This document shows, one piece after another, positions 37,793 to 47,507 of a stretch of DNA of 64,000 nucleotides (positions within the stretch are counted from its first letter, which is position 1; each line of letters starts with the position of its first letter). A program made the translations under genes and the position numbers. This DNA comes from Sulfitobacter brevis (GTDB lineage: Bacteria > Pseudomonadota > Alphaproteobacteria > Rhodobacterales > Rhodobacteraceae). The notes below the pieces were generated by a model. It saw nothing but the letters and a program-made list of their open reading frames with translations. It did not search any database and had not been told where the DNA came from. Where the stretch lies: NCBI RefSeq assembly GCF_900112755.1, contig NZ_FOMW01000009.1:1-64000 (forward strand), given 5' to 3'.

Positions 37793-38034
37793 GTCGCGAT
37801 TCCCGATTTGCTAATGTGCACCTCAGGTGGCGCGCCGTTGCGGGATAATCAACCCATGTAGCCGGTCAAAGGCGGGCTGAAGCTGGAACAAGGGTGCGGA
37901 AATGCGGCAATCAGGTGAACATTTGTTCTAGTTGCGGCGAAAAAAGAAACCGCTGATCCAGCCTGAAGTCTGAGGCCGGATCGCGGTTCTTATTTCTGGT
38001 ATGGCTCTGAAAAGCCGCCGACCGATCGCGTGCC

Positions 38035-39033
38035 TTACCGTCCGCGAATCCGCGGATCCAGCGCATCGCGCAACCCGTCACCGAGGTAATTGACCCCTAG
38101 AACGGTCAGCGAAATCGCAATCCCCGGCAGCAACACCCGTTCGGGGAACTCCTGCATCCGGCTCACGGCATCGGAGAGCAGCTTGCCCCATGTGGGATAG
38201 TCAGACGGGAAACCGACGCCTAGAAACGACAAAGCACTCTCGGTGATGATCGCGGTGGCAAGGCCCAGCGTCGCCGAGACCATGATCGGCGAGATCACAT
38301 TGGGCAGCAGGTGGCGGCGGATGATCTTGCCGGGCTTCGTACCAATCGACCGCGCGGCGAGAATAAATTCGCGCTCTTTGAGAGCGAGGATATCGCCGCG
38401 CACAATGCGGGCCGTTTGCATCCAGGAGGTCAGGCCAATGACGGTGACGATCAGAATGAACATGCCGCCCTCTGGGCCAAAGTTCGCGCGCAGCGGCTGG
38501 CGGAACAGCGTCACGGCCACCAAAAGCAGCGGCAGGATCGGCAGCGACAGCACCAGATCGGTGAGGCGCATCAGCCAGAAATCGAGACGCTTGAAATAGC
38601 CTGCGATCACCCCGATCGCGGTGCCGATAAACAAGGCCAGCCCCATCGCGGTCCAGCCAACAGCCATCGACACACGGCCGCCTGCAATCATCTGCGCCAG
38701 AATATCACGGCCCAACTGGTCGGTGCCAAACGGGTGGATCCAACCCGCTTTGGCCTCGCTATCCCAGATCAGCGAAAACACCGTGCGCCAATCTTTGTTG
38801 CGGATGTCGAGTTTCTTGGGGTCCACGTCCCAGATATAGGGGCCGAGCACCACGGCGAGTGTGACAAACACCAGAAAGCCGCCGCCGAACATGGCGCCCT
38901 TGTGCTTGCGAAACTGGTCCCAGACGTCGCGCCATTGGCTGCGCGGCGGCTTTTGCGGCATCTCGTCCTTCAACGCGCCGTAAACCTCGATATCTGCCTC
39001 GAGAGGGCTGGCGGGGATGGCTTGCTCAGTCAT
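38035..39033 (-). CDS. Peptide-type ABC transporter permease (OppC/DppC-like)
   Basis: 332 aa. One N-terminal membrane helix (AMFGGGFLVFVTLAVVLGPYI) precedes a binding-protein-dependent permease domain. The EAA loop is in REREFILAARSIGTKPGKII-type sequence (KEREFILAARSIG). The start at 39033 (MTEQAIPAS) overlaps the end of the upstream permease gene by 8 bp. It pairs with the next gene to form the channel; the ATPase is a fused protein encoded divergently at 42238. Confidence 0.92.
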   Translation of the reverse strand: MTEQAIPASPLEADIEVYGALKDEMPQKPPRSQWRDVWDQFRKHKGAMFGGGFLVFVTLAVVLGPYIWDVDPKKLDIRNKDWRTVFSLIWDSEAKAGWIHPFGTDQLGRDILAQMIAGGRVSMAVGWTAMGLALFIGTAIGVIAGYFKRLDFWLMRLTDLVLSLPILPLLLVAVTLFRQPLRANFGPEGGMFILIVTVIGLTSWMQTARIVRGDILALKEREFILAARSIGTKPGKIIRRHLLPNVISPIMVSATLGLATAIITESALSFLGVGFPSDYPTWGKLLSDAVSRMQEFPERVLLPGIAISLTVLGVNYLGDGLRDALDPRIRGR

Positions 39034-40090
39034 AGCGGATCCTTGGGTCAAGCACGCCGTAAAGGACGTCAGCGATGAGATTGAAAAGCACGATAAGAAT
39101 GGCGAAGATAAAGGTCAGCGTCATTACCATGGGGATGTCGTTGGCAAACAGCGCGGTCAGCAATAACTGTCCGATGCCGTTCACCTTAAAGACGTTCTCG
39201 GTGATGATCGCGCCGCCGAAAATAGCGGGCATCCCCAGTGCAATCACCGTGACCACAGGGATCATCGAGTTGCGCAGCACGTGGACCATGACCACCGTCG
39301 CTTCGCCCAGACCCTTGGCACGTGCGGTGCGCACATAGTCTTGGTTGAGGTTATCCAGCATCGCGCCGCGCATGTAGCGGCTGATCTGCGCGGTGGTTTG
39401 TAATGCCAGCACCATGACGGGCATGATCATCTGCATGAACTGGACTTTGAAGGTGGCCCATGAGTTAACCACATGGGTTGTGTCATAGATTGAGGGCAAC
39501 CAGCCGAGGTAAACCGAGAAGATCACGATCAGCAGCGGACCGGTAAAGAACGGCGGGATCGAAAAGCCGACCATGGTGACAAAGGTACCCGCCTGATCAA
39601 ACAGCGAATAGTGCCGGTAAGCAGAGTAGATTCCGATGGGGATGGCGATCAAAATGCCCACGACATAAGCCAGTCCGACGACCCAAAGGGTTTGCGGCAT
39701 GCGCTGGATTACAATGTCCATCACCGGCGAACGGGTCTGCCACGAGATCACGCGCTGCTGCGGTACAAAGTTACCTGCATCATTCATCACGTAAGATAGT
39801 TGGGTGTTGGGCAGCCAGCCAAGCAGCCAGCTGTCGCGGGTGGCCCAGTCGATGAACACTTGCGGTTCGACGATGAAAAACTGGTGCAGCCATTTGAAAT
39901 ACTGGATGTGGATCGGCTGACCCAGCCCCAGCGCTTCGCGCATCTTTTGCTTGACCTCGGGTGGTACCGTCAGCGGCACCTGGGCCATCGGATCGCCGGG
40001 GGCGAGTTGCAGCAACAAGAAGATCACGAGGCTGATAAACAAAAGCGTCGGAATCGACAAAACCAGTCGTCTGATGGTGAAATTCAGCAT
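39026..40090 (-). CDS. Peptide-type ABC transporter permease (OppB/DppB-like)
   Basis: 354 aa with an N-terminal helix (LVLSIPTLLFISLVIFLLLQLAPGDP, a family signature), a large periplasmic loop and five more helices. The EAA-like sequence is in DYVRTARAKGLGEATV. It lies 123 bp downstream of the binding-protein gene and a strong hairpin. The large loop (residues about 60-130) is longer than in E. coli OppB, as in the microcin C/opine-type group. Confidence 0.92.
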   Translation of the reverse strand: MLNFTIRRLVLSIPTLLFISLVIFLLLQLAPGDPMAQVPLTVPPEVKQKMREALGLGQPIHIQYFKWLHQFFIVEPQVFIDWATRDSWLLGWLPNTQLSYVMNDAGNFVPQQRVISWQTRSPVMDIVIQRMPQTLWVVGLAYVVGILIAIPIGIYSAYRHYSLFDQAGTFVTMVGFSIPPFFTGPLLIVIFSVYLGWLPSIYDTTHVVNSWATFKVQFMQMIMPVMVLALQTTAQISRYMRGAMLDNLNQDYVRTARAKGLGEATVVMVHVLRNSMIPVVTVIALGMPAIFGGAIITENVFKVNGIGQLLLTALFANDIPMVMTLTFIFAILIVLFNLIADVLYGVLDPRIRYD

Positions 40091-40156
40091 CTAGCGGCGC
40101 CTTTGTACGTCAGTCGGTGAAGGGAGCGGGTCGGGCGAAAGAGGCGCGCCAATCGC

Positions 40157-40191
40157 GCCCGCCGTGCAGATACATGATCTGCACGGCGGGC
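40157..40191 (-). terminator. Perfect 15-bp hairpin between binding-protein and permease genes
   Basis: GCCCGCCGTGCAGAT and ATCTGCACGGCGGGC pair exactly around ACATG. It stands 23 bp after the binding-protein stop and 67 bp before the oppB-like start. Similar hairpins protect the upstream part of transporter mRNAs from decay and partially stop transcription, giving more binding protein than permease. No T-run is present. Confidence 0.7.
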
Positions 40192-40213
40192 GAAACCCGC
40201 GCGCCTGTTCAGT

Positions 40214-41935
40214 TTACTCTTTTTTGCGGTACCAGTCGGCAACGTTCCACAATTCGGAGTCCCATGTGTTGAGCACAACACCACCAAGCGTGTTGGAGGC
40301 GGCAGACACACGGCCACGATCGACCAGCGGCACGATGGTCATCGTGTCTTTGGTGATGATCTCGTTGAGCTTTTTGCCAAGCTCGCCGCGCTTTTCCAAC
40401 TCGCCGGTGCGGCTCAGTTCGTCAAGCATCGCGTCGTATTCTTCGTTACAGAAGCGGTTGATGTTCTCACCCTGCCATTGGCTGGAAGGCTTGGGCTCAT
40501 TGCCGCAACGGTACGAGGCCAGATACTGTTCTGGATCGGTGCCGTCGAAGTTGTTGGCGTACATTTCCACGTCGGCATAGAACTTCTGGAAGGTGTCAGG
40601 CGAACCTGGATCCCCACCAAAGAACACGGAGGCATCTACGTTGCGCAGTTCAACCTCGGCACCGATCTGGTTCCACCAATCCTTGATCAGCGCCTGGAAA
40701 TCCTGACGGACAGCGTTGGTTGAAGATTGGAACAGCAGCGAAAGTTTTTTGCCATCCTTGTCGCGGACGCCGTCGCCATCGCTATCGGTCCAGCCGGCTT
40801 CCTCAAGCAACGCTTTTGCGCCCTCAAGGTCTTGGGTCAGACACTCGGTATTCTCTGACGCAAACAGCACCGGGGCAGGGACCAGATTGCAGGTCGCACG
40901 ACCGGCCTGACCATAACCGACTTCGACCAGCAATTCACGGTCGATCGCCATGGACAGCGCTTTGCGGACTTTGAAGTCCGACAGGATCGGGTGCGGATGC
41001 GCCACCGTGCCACGCTCGCCTTCGGGAAGGTCGGGCGATGGATCGGTCATGTTCATCTCGATCCGCTCGACCAAGGTGCCGAATGCAGAGATGGGCATGC
41101 CTTTGCCGCCTTCGGCCATTTTCGCCAGCACGTCAGGTGCCAACTGCATGTTCCAAGCGTAGTCGTATTCGCCGGTTTCCATAACAGCACGACCCGCCGC
41201 CGTCGCATCGCCGCCGCCTTTGAAGGTAAGCGTGGCAAAAGCAGGCTTGCCTGCTTCGCGGAAGTTCTCGTTGGCCGCCATGGTGATCACGTCATTGGGA
41301 CGGAATTCGGTGACTGTGAAAGGACCGGTGCCGATGGGGTTAAAGTTGGCTTCGGTACACTCGGGGGCCTTGGCACCCAGACAATCGGCAAACTGTGCCG
41401 CCTGAATGATCGGTGCCTGACCGCCAACCAGAGCCGAATAGGGGTTCGGCTTGGGTTCGGTGAAATGCACGGTTACGGTCTGGTCGTCGATGATCTCGAC
41501 TTCTTTCACGCCATCGTACTTGGCTGCCTGCGCACAACCGCCTTCGGGATGCATGCAATAATCAGCGGTGAATTTCAGGTCGTTAGAGGTGACCGGAGAC
41601 CCATCGGACCAGATCAAGCCTTCCTTAAGCTTCCAGGTGATCGACTTGAGGTCTTCGGAAACGCCGCCGTTTTCCACGGTGGGAATGTCGACCGCAAGAA
41701 ACGGCACCAGCGCGCCGTCTTGGTCAAAGCGGGCCAGCGGCTCTAAAATCAGGGACGCTGCTTCGACGTCCTTGGTGCCACCAGACAGATAAGGGTTCAT
41801 GATCGAGGGCGCTTGCCAATAGATGATCTTGACCTCGCCGTCACGTCCGCGTTCGCCCTCGTGGGCGTCGGCAAGGACCATGGGGGCAAATGCCGTCGAT
41901 GCGACGGCCCCCATCAAGAGGGTTTTCAGCTTCAT
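40214..41935 (-). CDS. Extracellular solute-binding protein, family 5 (peptide/opine type)
   Basis: 573 aa with a signal peptide (MKLKTLLMGAVASTAFAPMVLADA). The family 5 pattern is clear: KIIYWQAPSIMNPYLSGGTKD, ASLILEPLARFDQDGALVPF, TWKLKEGLIWSDGSPVTSND and FTADY. It captures the substrate in the periplasm and hands it to the permeases. No Cys lipidation site is visible. GGAGTG is a good ribosome site. It starts the leftward operon; a fused ATPase and catabolic genes are divergent from it. Confidence 0.93.
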   Translation of the reverse strand: MKLKTLLMGAVASTAFAPMVLADAHEGERGRDGEVKIIYWQAPSIMNPYLSGGTKDVEAASLILEPLARFDQDGALVPFLAVDIPTVENGGVSEDLKSITWKLKEGLIWSDGSPVTSNDLKFTADYCMHPEGGCAQAAKYDGVKEVEIIDDQTVTVHFTEPKPNPYSALVGGQAPIIQAAQFADCLGAKAPECTEANFNPIGTGPFTVTEFRPNDVITMAANENFREAGKPAFATLTFKGGGDATAAGRAVMETGEYDYAWNMQLAPDVLAKMAEGGKGMPISAFGTLVERIEMNMTDPSPDLPEGERGTVAHPHPILSDFKVRKALSMAIDRELLVEVGYGQAGRATCNLVPAPVLFASENTECLTQDLEGAKALLEEAGWTDSDGDGVRDKDGKKLSLLFQSSTNAVRQDFQALIKDWWNQIGAEVELRNVDASVFFGGDPGSPDTFQKFYADVEMYANNFDGTDPEQYLASYRCGNEPKPSSQWQGENINRFCNEEYDAMLDELSRTGELEKRGELGKKLNEIITKDTMTIVPLVDRGRVSAASNTLGGVVLNTWDSELWNVADWYRKKE

Positions 41936-42237
41936 AGTTCACTCCTTGTTGGGCACGTGGACGTGCCGCGTTTTTTCAAAGCGGAGTTGTCCCGCTCTTT
42001 GCATAACCAGACAGAGGGAGGGTAGACTTCTGCTCGCATAACAACGCGCGAGAAATACAATCGTTACCACATAACCCCTGCAGGGCGCATGGGCTGCATC
42101 GAAACAGGTTTTCGTGAAAAAGCAAGGGGGGTGATCACTTTCCGCGCCGCATCGTCGATCCTGCTTAAGGCTGTTTGACAGCCGCCGTAGAATGGCCGTA
42201 GCTTCGGCCAATGTGGCGCGGATAGGGGCAAAAACGC
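41936..42237. promoter_or_regulatory. Divergent control region of the ABC locus
   Basis: A 302-bp region between the leftward binding-protein gene and the rightward ATPase gene; no small gene is supported. It must contain both promoters. A short palindrome GGCACGT-GG-ACGTGCC (41952-41967) lies in the leader of the binding-protein gene about 17-32 nt before its ATG and could be an operator or a leader hairpin. I could not fix -35/-10 boxes with confidence. Confidence 0.5.
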
Positions 42238-44070
42238 ATGTTGGATCAAGCTTCAGACGGGCCAATCGCCCGAATCGATAGTCTGCGTGTCGAATTCCAG
42301 ACCAAAGATGGGCCTGTGGTCGGCGTCAAAGATGTAAGTTTTGACATCAACCCCGGTGAAACTGTGTGCGTTGTAGGCGAATCCGGTTCCGGCAAGTCAG
42401 TGTCTTCACTGTCGCTTATGCGGCTGATTGAATATGGCGGCGGTGAAATCTCGGGCGGGCGGCTATTATTTAGGCGCAGCGGCGAGAAAGAGATCGACCT
42501 TGCGACGACCGATCAAAATCTGATGCGGCACATCCGTGGCAATGAAATCGGCATGATCTTCCAAGAGCCGATGACTGCGCTGAATCCGGTTTTCACCATC
42601 GGCAGACAAATCACCGAAGGTTTGCGCCTGCACATGGGCATGGGCCGCGCTCAGGCCGAGGCCCGCGCGCTGGAACTGCTCAAACAGGTCCGTATCCCCG
42701 AACCGGAGCGTCGTCTGCAGCAATATCCGCACGAATTGTCCGGCGGCATGCGCCAACGTGTCGTCATCGCTATGGCACTGGCCTGCGAGCCACGTTTGCT
42801 GATCGCTGATGAGCCGACGACCGCGCTCGACGTGACCATTCAGGCCGAAATCCTCGCACTGATGAACCGCTTGAAGCGTGAAACCGGCACCGCGGTGATG
42901 TTCATTACCCACGATATGGCCGTCGTTGCGCAGATGGCCGACCGTGTGGTGGTCATGTATCGCGGCAGTAAGGTCGAAGAAGGCACTGTCGAAGAGATTT
43001 TCGAGAATCCGCAGCACGGTTATACCAAAGCGCTTCTCGCCGCCGTGCCGAAACTGGGCGAGATGACTGGCAAACCCTATCCCGAACCGATGAAACTGCT
43101 CGGCACCGAAGACAAAGCCATCGTTCCGATCAAAGGCACTAACGAGACATTGCTGACCGTCAGCAACCTGACCACGCGCTTCCCCGTTACGGGGGGCTTT
43201 TTGCGCCGCAAAGTCGCTAATGTGCATGCGGTCGAGGACCTGTCCTTCTCCATCAACAAGGGCCAGACCCTCTCGCTGGTGGGTGAATCCGGTTGCGGCA
43301 AATCCACTGCGGGCCGGTCGATTCTGCGATTGGTGGAACCGCAGTCGGGTCATATCAACCTTGGTGGCAAGGATATCATGGCGCTGAACCAGCGCGATCT
43401 GCGCACCGCGCGGCTTGATATGCAGATGATCTTTCAGGACCCCTTCGCCTCGCTCAACCCGCAGATGCAGCTCTCCGAGCAGGTGGCCGAGCCGATCCAC
43501 AATTTCGCTACCCTCAAAGGCAAAGACGTCACCGAGCGGGTCGAGATGTTGTTCGACCGCGTCGAGCTGCCGCGCAGCTTCATGCGCCGCTTCCCGCACG
43601 AACTCTCCGGTGGCCAGCGACAACGCGTTGCCATCGCCCGCGCGCTTGCCTTGAACCCCAAGTTGATCATCGCAGATGAGGCGGTTTCGGCACTCGATGT
43701 CTCGGTGCAGGCGCAGGTGCTGAACCTGATGTTGGAATTGCAGCTTGAGATGAACCTGTCGTTCCTGTTCATCAGTCATGATATGGCCGTCGTCGAACGC
43801 GTCAGCCACCATGTTGGCGTGATGTATTTGGGCCGGATCGTTGAATTGGGGCCGCGTTCTGCGGTCTTCGAAAATCCGCAGCACCCCTATACGCAGGCCC
43901 TGATGAAGGCCGTGCCGATTGCCGACCCGCGCAAGCGCAAATCGGAGAAAGACCTCAACTTCAAACCGATCCCGTCGCCGATCCACCCTGTCGGCTATGA
44001 GGCCCCGCCGTCGGTCTACCGCGAGGTGGAGCCCGGCCACACGGTTCTGGAAACCGACAGCGGTTATTGA
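42238..44070 (+). CDS. Fused dual ABC ATPase (DppD-DppF type)
   Basis: 610 aa made of two complete ABC domains. Walker A motifs are at residues 47-54 (GESGSGKS) and 349-356 (GESGCGKS). The signature LSGGMRQRV and Walker [13 protein letters not shown] are in the first half; [15 protein letters not shown] and [12 protein letters not shown] are in the second half. Each half ends with the oligopeptide-type extension ([24 protein letters not shown]). The fusion replaces the two separate ATPases of E. coli Dpp. It energises the divergent permeases and heads the rightward operon of putative substrate-degrading enzymes. Confidence 0.95.
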   Translation: MLDQASDGPIARIDSLRVEFQTKDGPVVGVKDVSFDINPGETVCVVGESGSGKSVSSLSLMRLIEYGGGEISGGRLLFRRSGEKEIDLATTDQNLMRHIRGNEIGMIFQEPMTALNPVFTIGRQITEGLRLHMGMGRAQAEARALELLKQVRIPEPERRLQQYPHELSGGMRQRVVIAMALACEPRLLIADEPTTALDVTIQAEILALMNRLKRETGTAVMFITHDMAVVAQMADRVVVMYRGSKVEEGTVEEIFENPQHGYTKALLAAVPKLGEMTGKPYPEPMKLLGTEDKAIVPIKGTNETLLTVSNLTTRFPVTGGFLRRKVANVHAVEDLSFSINKGQTLSLVGESGCGKSTAGRSILRLVEPQSGHINLGGKDIMALNQRDLRTARLDMQMIFQDPFASLNPQMQLSEQVAEPIHNFATLKGKDVTERVEMLFDRVELPRSFMRRFPHELSGGQRQRVAIARALALNPKLIIADEAVSALDVSVQAQVLNLMLELQLEMNLSFLFISHDMAVVERVSHHVGVMYLGRIVELGPRSAVFENPQHPYTQALMKAVPIADPRKRKSEKDLNFKPIPSPIHPVGYEAPPSVYREVEPGHTVLETDSGY

Positions 44071-44080
44071 GGTTCACAGC

Positions 44081-44791
44081 GTGAGTGGGAAATCCGAGCG
44101 GCGTGTAGCCCTTGTGACCGGCGGGGCGCGGGGGATTGGCCGCGCCATCGCGCTAAATCTCTCGTCTGATTACGCGGTCGCGATCACTCATCTTACCTCG
44201 CTGCCAAAGGATCTGCCCGAAGACATTCTTGCGATCCCTGCCGAACTGCGCGATCCGGCTGCGTTCAATACCGTACTCGACGCGGTAATAGCGCACTTCG
44301 GGCGCATCGACGTGCTCGTAAATAACGCCGGAGCAATGGAAACTTCACCCGTAGCCAGCTTTGACCAAGACGCCTATCGCGCCACCTTTGACATCAATCT
44401 ACTGGCCCCGCATGGGTTGCTGGCAGCGGCTTTGCCGCATTTAAGGGCAGGGTCTGTGGTGATTAATATTTCATCGGTCAACGCCGTGCTGCCGCCCAAA
44501 GGTGCGGCAATGTATGGCGCCAGCAAAGCGGCGCTTGATCTTTGGACCCGCGCGATGGCCAAAGAACTTGGCCCGCGCGGCATCCGTGTCAACGCCGTGG
44601 CACCCGGAGCTGTGAACATACCCGAGGCCCCGCGCGACGCTGAATTAACCCAGGCTTTCATCGACATGACCGCACTCGGCAGGCTCGCAACGCCCGATGA
44701 CATTGCCAATGCCGTCCGCTATCTGGCGAGTGACCAAGCGGGCTTCATCACGGGTGAAGTGCTGACCGTTTCAGGAGGATACCGACTATGA
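44081..44791 (+). CDS. SDR-family oxidoreductase
   Basis: 236 aa starting at GTG 44081 (MSGKSERRVALVTGGARGIGRAI), chosen because the Rossmann motif must begin near the N-terminus; the frame upstream lies inside the ATPase gene. It has NNAG (DVLVNNAGAMET) and the catalytic YGASKAALDLW. The C-terminus is SGGYRL. The stop overlaps the next start (ATGA), so it is translationally coupled to the ArgE-like gene. A role in catabolism of the transported compound is inferred from the operon only. Confidence 0.88.
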   Translation: MSGKSERRVALVTGGARGIGRAIALNLSSDYAVAITHLTSLPKDLPEDILAIPAELRDPAAFNTVLDAVIAHFGRIDVLVNNAGAMETSPVASFDQDAYRATFDINLLAPHGLLAAALPHLRAGSVVINISSVNAVLPPKGAAMYGASKAALDLWTRAMAKELGPRGIRVNAVAPGAVNIPEAPRDAELTQAFIDMTALGRLATPDDIANAVRYLASDQAGFITGEVLTVSGGYRL

Positions 44792-45951
44792 CCGACCGCC
44801 TTACCCCGCTGCAACTGATGGAAAAGCTCATCAGCTTTCCAACGGTCTCACGCGACACCAATATTCCGCTGATCGATTGGGTTGCCGACTATCTGGCCAG
44901 CCACGGCATCGAAAGCCACCGCTACATTGATCCCGAACAGCCTAAACACGCGCTCTTTGCCCATGTTGGTCCTTGGGAGGAAGGCGCGGTGGTTCTGTCC
45001 GGCCATACCGATGTGGTGCCGGTTGACGGCCAGCCCTGGGATACCGATCCCTATACCGTGACGGAGAAAGACGGCAAGTACTACGGGCGCGGCACCTGTG
45101 ATATGAAGGGCTTTGATGCGCTGGCGATCTGGGCGTTGGTCGAGGCGCATCACGCGGGTGTCAAGCGCCCCCTGCAGCTCGCGCTTAGCTTTGACGAGGA
45201 AATCGGCTGCACCGGTGCGCCGCCCATGATCGAAGCCATGCAACCGGTGCTGCCTAAAGGCTCCGCGGTGATCGTGGGCGAGCCTTCCACCATGCAGGCC
45301 GTCACCGGCCACAAAGGCGGGATCGGCTTCAACACCCATGTGATTGGCTTCGAGGTCCATTCCTCGATGCTGCACAAAGGCGTCAATGCGATCATGGCAG
45401 GGGCCAAGCTGATCGAATGGGCCAACGAGATGAACACAGAGAACATGGAACTCAAACCAACCGAGCTTGCCGCCATGTTTGACCCGCCCTTCACCACCGT
45501 GCACGTTGGCATGATCAGCGGTGGCACCGCCCATAATATCACGGCCAAAGACTGCCACTTCGCGATGGATTTCCGCGTGGTTCCCGGCGAGGACAAAACC
45601 GCATGGGGTACCGCCTACCTCAAGAAAGTCCGCGAGGTCGAAAAGCAGATGCGCGCCATCGTTCCCGAAACACGCATCGAGGTCACCCCGCGCTTTGACG
45701 TCCCCGCGCTGCAGCCCGAAACCGAAGGCGCCGCCGAAACCCTCGTGCGCCAGATCACCGGCGACAACGCCAGCCACAAGGTAAGTTACGGCACCGAAGC
45801 AGGCCAGTTTCAGGATGCGGGCTACTCTGCCGTGATCTGTGGCCCCGGCGACATCGCGCAAGCCCACCAACCCAACGAGTTCATCGAAATCTCCCAGTTC
45901 GAGGCGGGCCACGAGTTCATGCGCAACCTCGTCACGCGCCTCGCCACATGA
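44788..45951 (+). CDS. argE: Acetylornithine deacetylase-like M20 peptidase
   Basis: 387 aa. The metal sites are visible: SGHTDVVPVDGQPW, GRGTCDMKGFDALA (bridging Asp), and the catalytic Glu pair in FDEEIGCTGAPP; VGEPSTMQAVTGHKGG and HSSMLHKGVNAIM mark the dimerisation lid. It is an ArgE-type enzyme that removes N-acetyl groups. Its place in a transport/catabolism operon, rather than with arg genes, suggests it may act on an imported N-acyl amino acid. The symbol is given by family. Confidence 0.85.
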   Translation: MTDRLTPLQLMEKLISFPTVSRDTNIPLIDWVADYLASHGIESHRYIDPEQPKHALFAHVGPWEEGAVVLSGHTDVVPVDGQPWDTDPYTVTEKDGKYYGRGTCDMKGFDALAIWALVEAHHAGVKRPLQLALSFDEEIGCTGAPPMIEAMQPVLPKGSAVIVGEPSTMQAVTGHKGGIGFNTHVIGFEVHSSMLHKGVNAIMAGAKLIEWANEMNTENMELKPTELAAMFDPPFTTVHVGMISGGTAHNITAKDCHFAMDFRVVPGEDKTAWGTAYLKKVREVEKQMRAIVPETRIEVTPRFDVPALQPETEGAAETLVRQITGDNASHKVSYGTEAGQFQDAGYSAVICGPGDIAQAHQPNEFIEISQFEAGHEFMRNLVTRLAT

Positions 45952-46028
45952 TCCCCGCTCATTTGGCCGGATTAAACTCCGGCCGGAGGCCTGATAGCTC
46001 TTAATTGCCCTACCCCAAAGGTGCCCCC

Positions 46029-47375
46029 GTGACCACCTTCCCCTTCACTGAAAACAACCCAATTACCTATTCCGGCCCGCTTCCCGCCAAAACGGATGTC
46101 GTCGTCATCGGCGGCGGCATCATTGGCATCTGCACGGCCCTCTACCTTGCCCGAAAAGGCCAGCACGTAACCCTGCTTGAAAAAGGCCGCATCGCCGCCG
46201 AGCAGTCGTCGCGCAACTGGGGATGGATACGCCAGCAGGGCCGCGACCCCGCCGAACTGCCAATCATGATCGAGGCAATGCGCCTCTGGCACGACTTGGC
46301 GGCTGAGGTGGACACCGATATCGGCCTGCGCCCCACCGGTGTCACCTATTTCGCCAATAATACCGCGAAGTTGGCGGGCTATACGGCATGGCTGGAGATC
46401 GCCAAAGCTCACAGCCTCGATACGCGCCTTCTCTCCGGTGACGAAGTCGCAGCGACTTTTCCAACAATGAAAACCCGATTTGCCGGCGCGCTGACCACCC
46501 CCTCAGACATGCGTGCCGAGCCTTGGGTGGCCGTGCCCGCATTGGCGCGACTGGCGCAGGGGGCAGGCGTCTGCATCGTCGAAGGTTGCGCTGTGCGAAA
46601 ACTCGACATCGCAGCAGGGCAGGTCGCGGGCGTGCTGACCGAAGCAGGCCGCATCGCCGCGCAAAATGTTGTGCTGGCGGGCGGCGCATGGTCGAACCTG
46701 TTTCTACAGGCCCATGGCGTCTTCATACCCCAGCTTTCGGTGCGCGAAACTGTCGCCGCAACCGGTCCGTTGCCCGACATCGGTCAGGGGGCCGCCGCCA
46801 GTAGCAAGGTCGCCTTTCGCCGCCGTCTGGATGGCGGCTATACGCTGGCGCCGCCTGGCTCGCCGGAACTTTCCATCGGGCCGGATGCTCTGCGCGCATT
46901 GCCGAAATACCTCCCGCAATTGCGCAGCGATCCTTTTGGCCAGCGTTTGCTGCCTGCCGCGACGCGCGGCTTTCCTGATGCATGGACCACCAAGCGCCGC
47001 TGGAATGCCGAGCAGACCTCGCCCTTCGAACAGATGCGCATCCTGAACCCGGCCCCCAATATGCGCCGGATCATCCGCCTGCTGCGCGACTTTGCCGAGA
47101 TGTTTCCAAATCTGCCGCCCGTTCACCTCCAAGCCGCATGGGCGGGGATGATCGATACCATGCCCGATGTGGTGCCTGTGGTGGATCACTGCACGGCTTT
47201 GCCGGGGCTGGTGGTTGGCACCGGGATGTCCGGCCACGGCTTCGGGATTGGTCCGGCGATGGGGCGGGTGCTGGCCGATTTGGTAACGGGAAACCCCACT
47301 GGCCATGATCTTAGCCGCTTCCGGATGGGGCGCTTCAGCGACGGGAGCCCGATCACCCTAGTGCCCAGCCTTTAG
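46029..47375 (+). CDS. FAD-dependent amino-acid oxidoreductase (DadA/DAO-like)
   Basis: 448 aa from GTG 46029 (AAAGG eight bases before), preferred over TTG 46005. It has an N-terminal FAD-binding motif DVVVIGGGIIGICTALYLA and a later VVGTGMSGHGFGIGPAMGRVLADL. It resembles D-amino-acid dehydrogenases and opine/sarcosine oxidase-type enzymes. With the ArgE-like and M20 genes beside it, it probably oxidises an amine or amino acid derived from the imported substrate. The substrate is not determinable here. Confidence 0.88.
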   Translation: MTTFPFTENNPITYSGPLPAKTDVVVIGGGIIGICTALYLARKGQHVTLLEKGRIAAEQSSRNWGWIRQQGRDPAELPIMIEAMRLWHDLAAEVDTDIGLRPTGVTYFANNTAKLAGYTAWLEIAKAHSLDTRLLSGDEVAATFPTMKTRFAGALTTPSDMRAEPWVAVPALARLAQGAGVCIVEGCAVRKLDIAAGQVAGVLTEAGRIAAQNVVLAGGAWSNLFLQAHGVFIPQLSVRETVAATGPLPDIGQGAAASSKVAFRRRLDGGYTLAPPGSPELSIGPDALRALPKYLPQLRSDPFGQRLLPAATRGFPDAWTTKRRWNAEQTSPFEQMRILNPAPNMRRIIRLLRDFAEMFPNLPPVHLQAAWAGMIDTMPDVVPVVDHCTALPGLVVGTGMSGHGFGIGPAMGRVLADLVTGNPTGHDLSRFRMGRFSDGSPITLVPSL

Positions 47376-47507
47376 GCGTCAATCAGCGGCACGCAGCCAT
47401 TTGATCAAAGATCAGGCGCATGACCTTGAGGCTTGGCAGCGGCAGGCGTAAGCATGGCGCAATAGCGCGGCCAACGCTGCCGCCCCCACATTTCGAGGAC
47501 CCCTTAC

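Noticed and set aside
42466..44040. 524-codon antisense ORF opposite the fused ABC ATPase
   Set aside because: Shadow frame of a GC-rich gene; no recognisable domain and no ribosome site.
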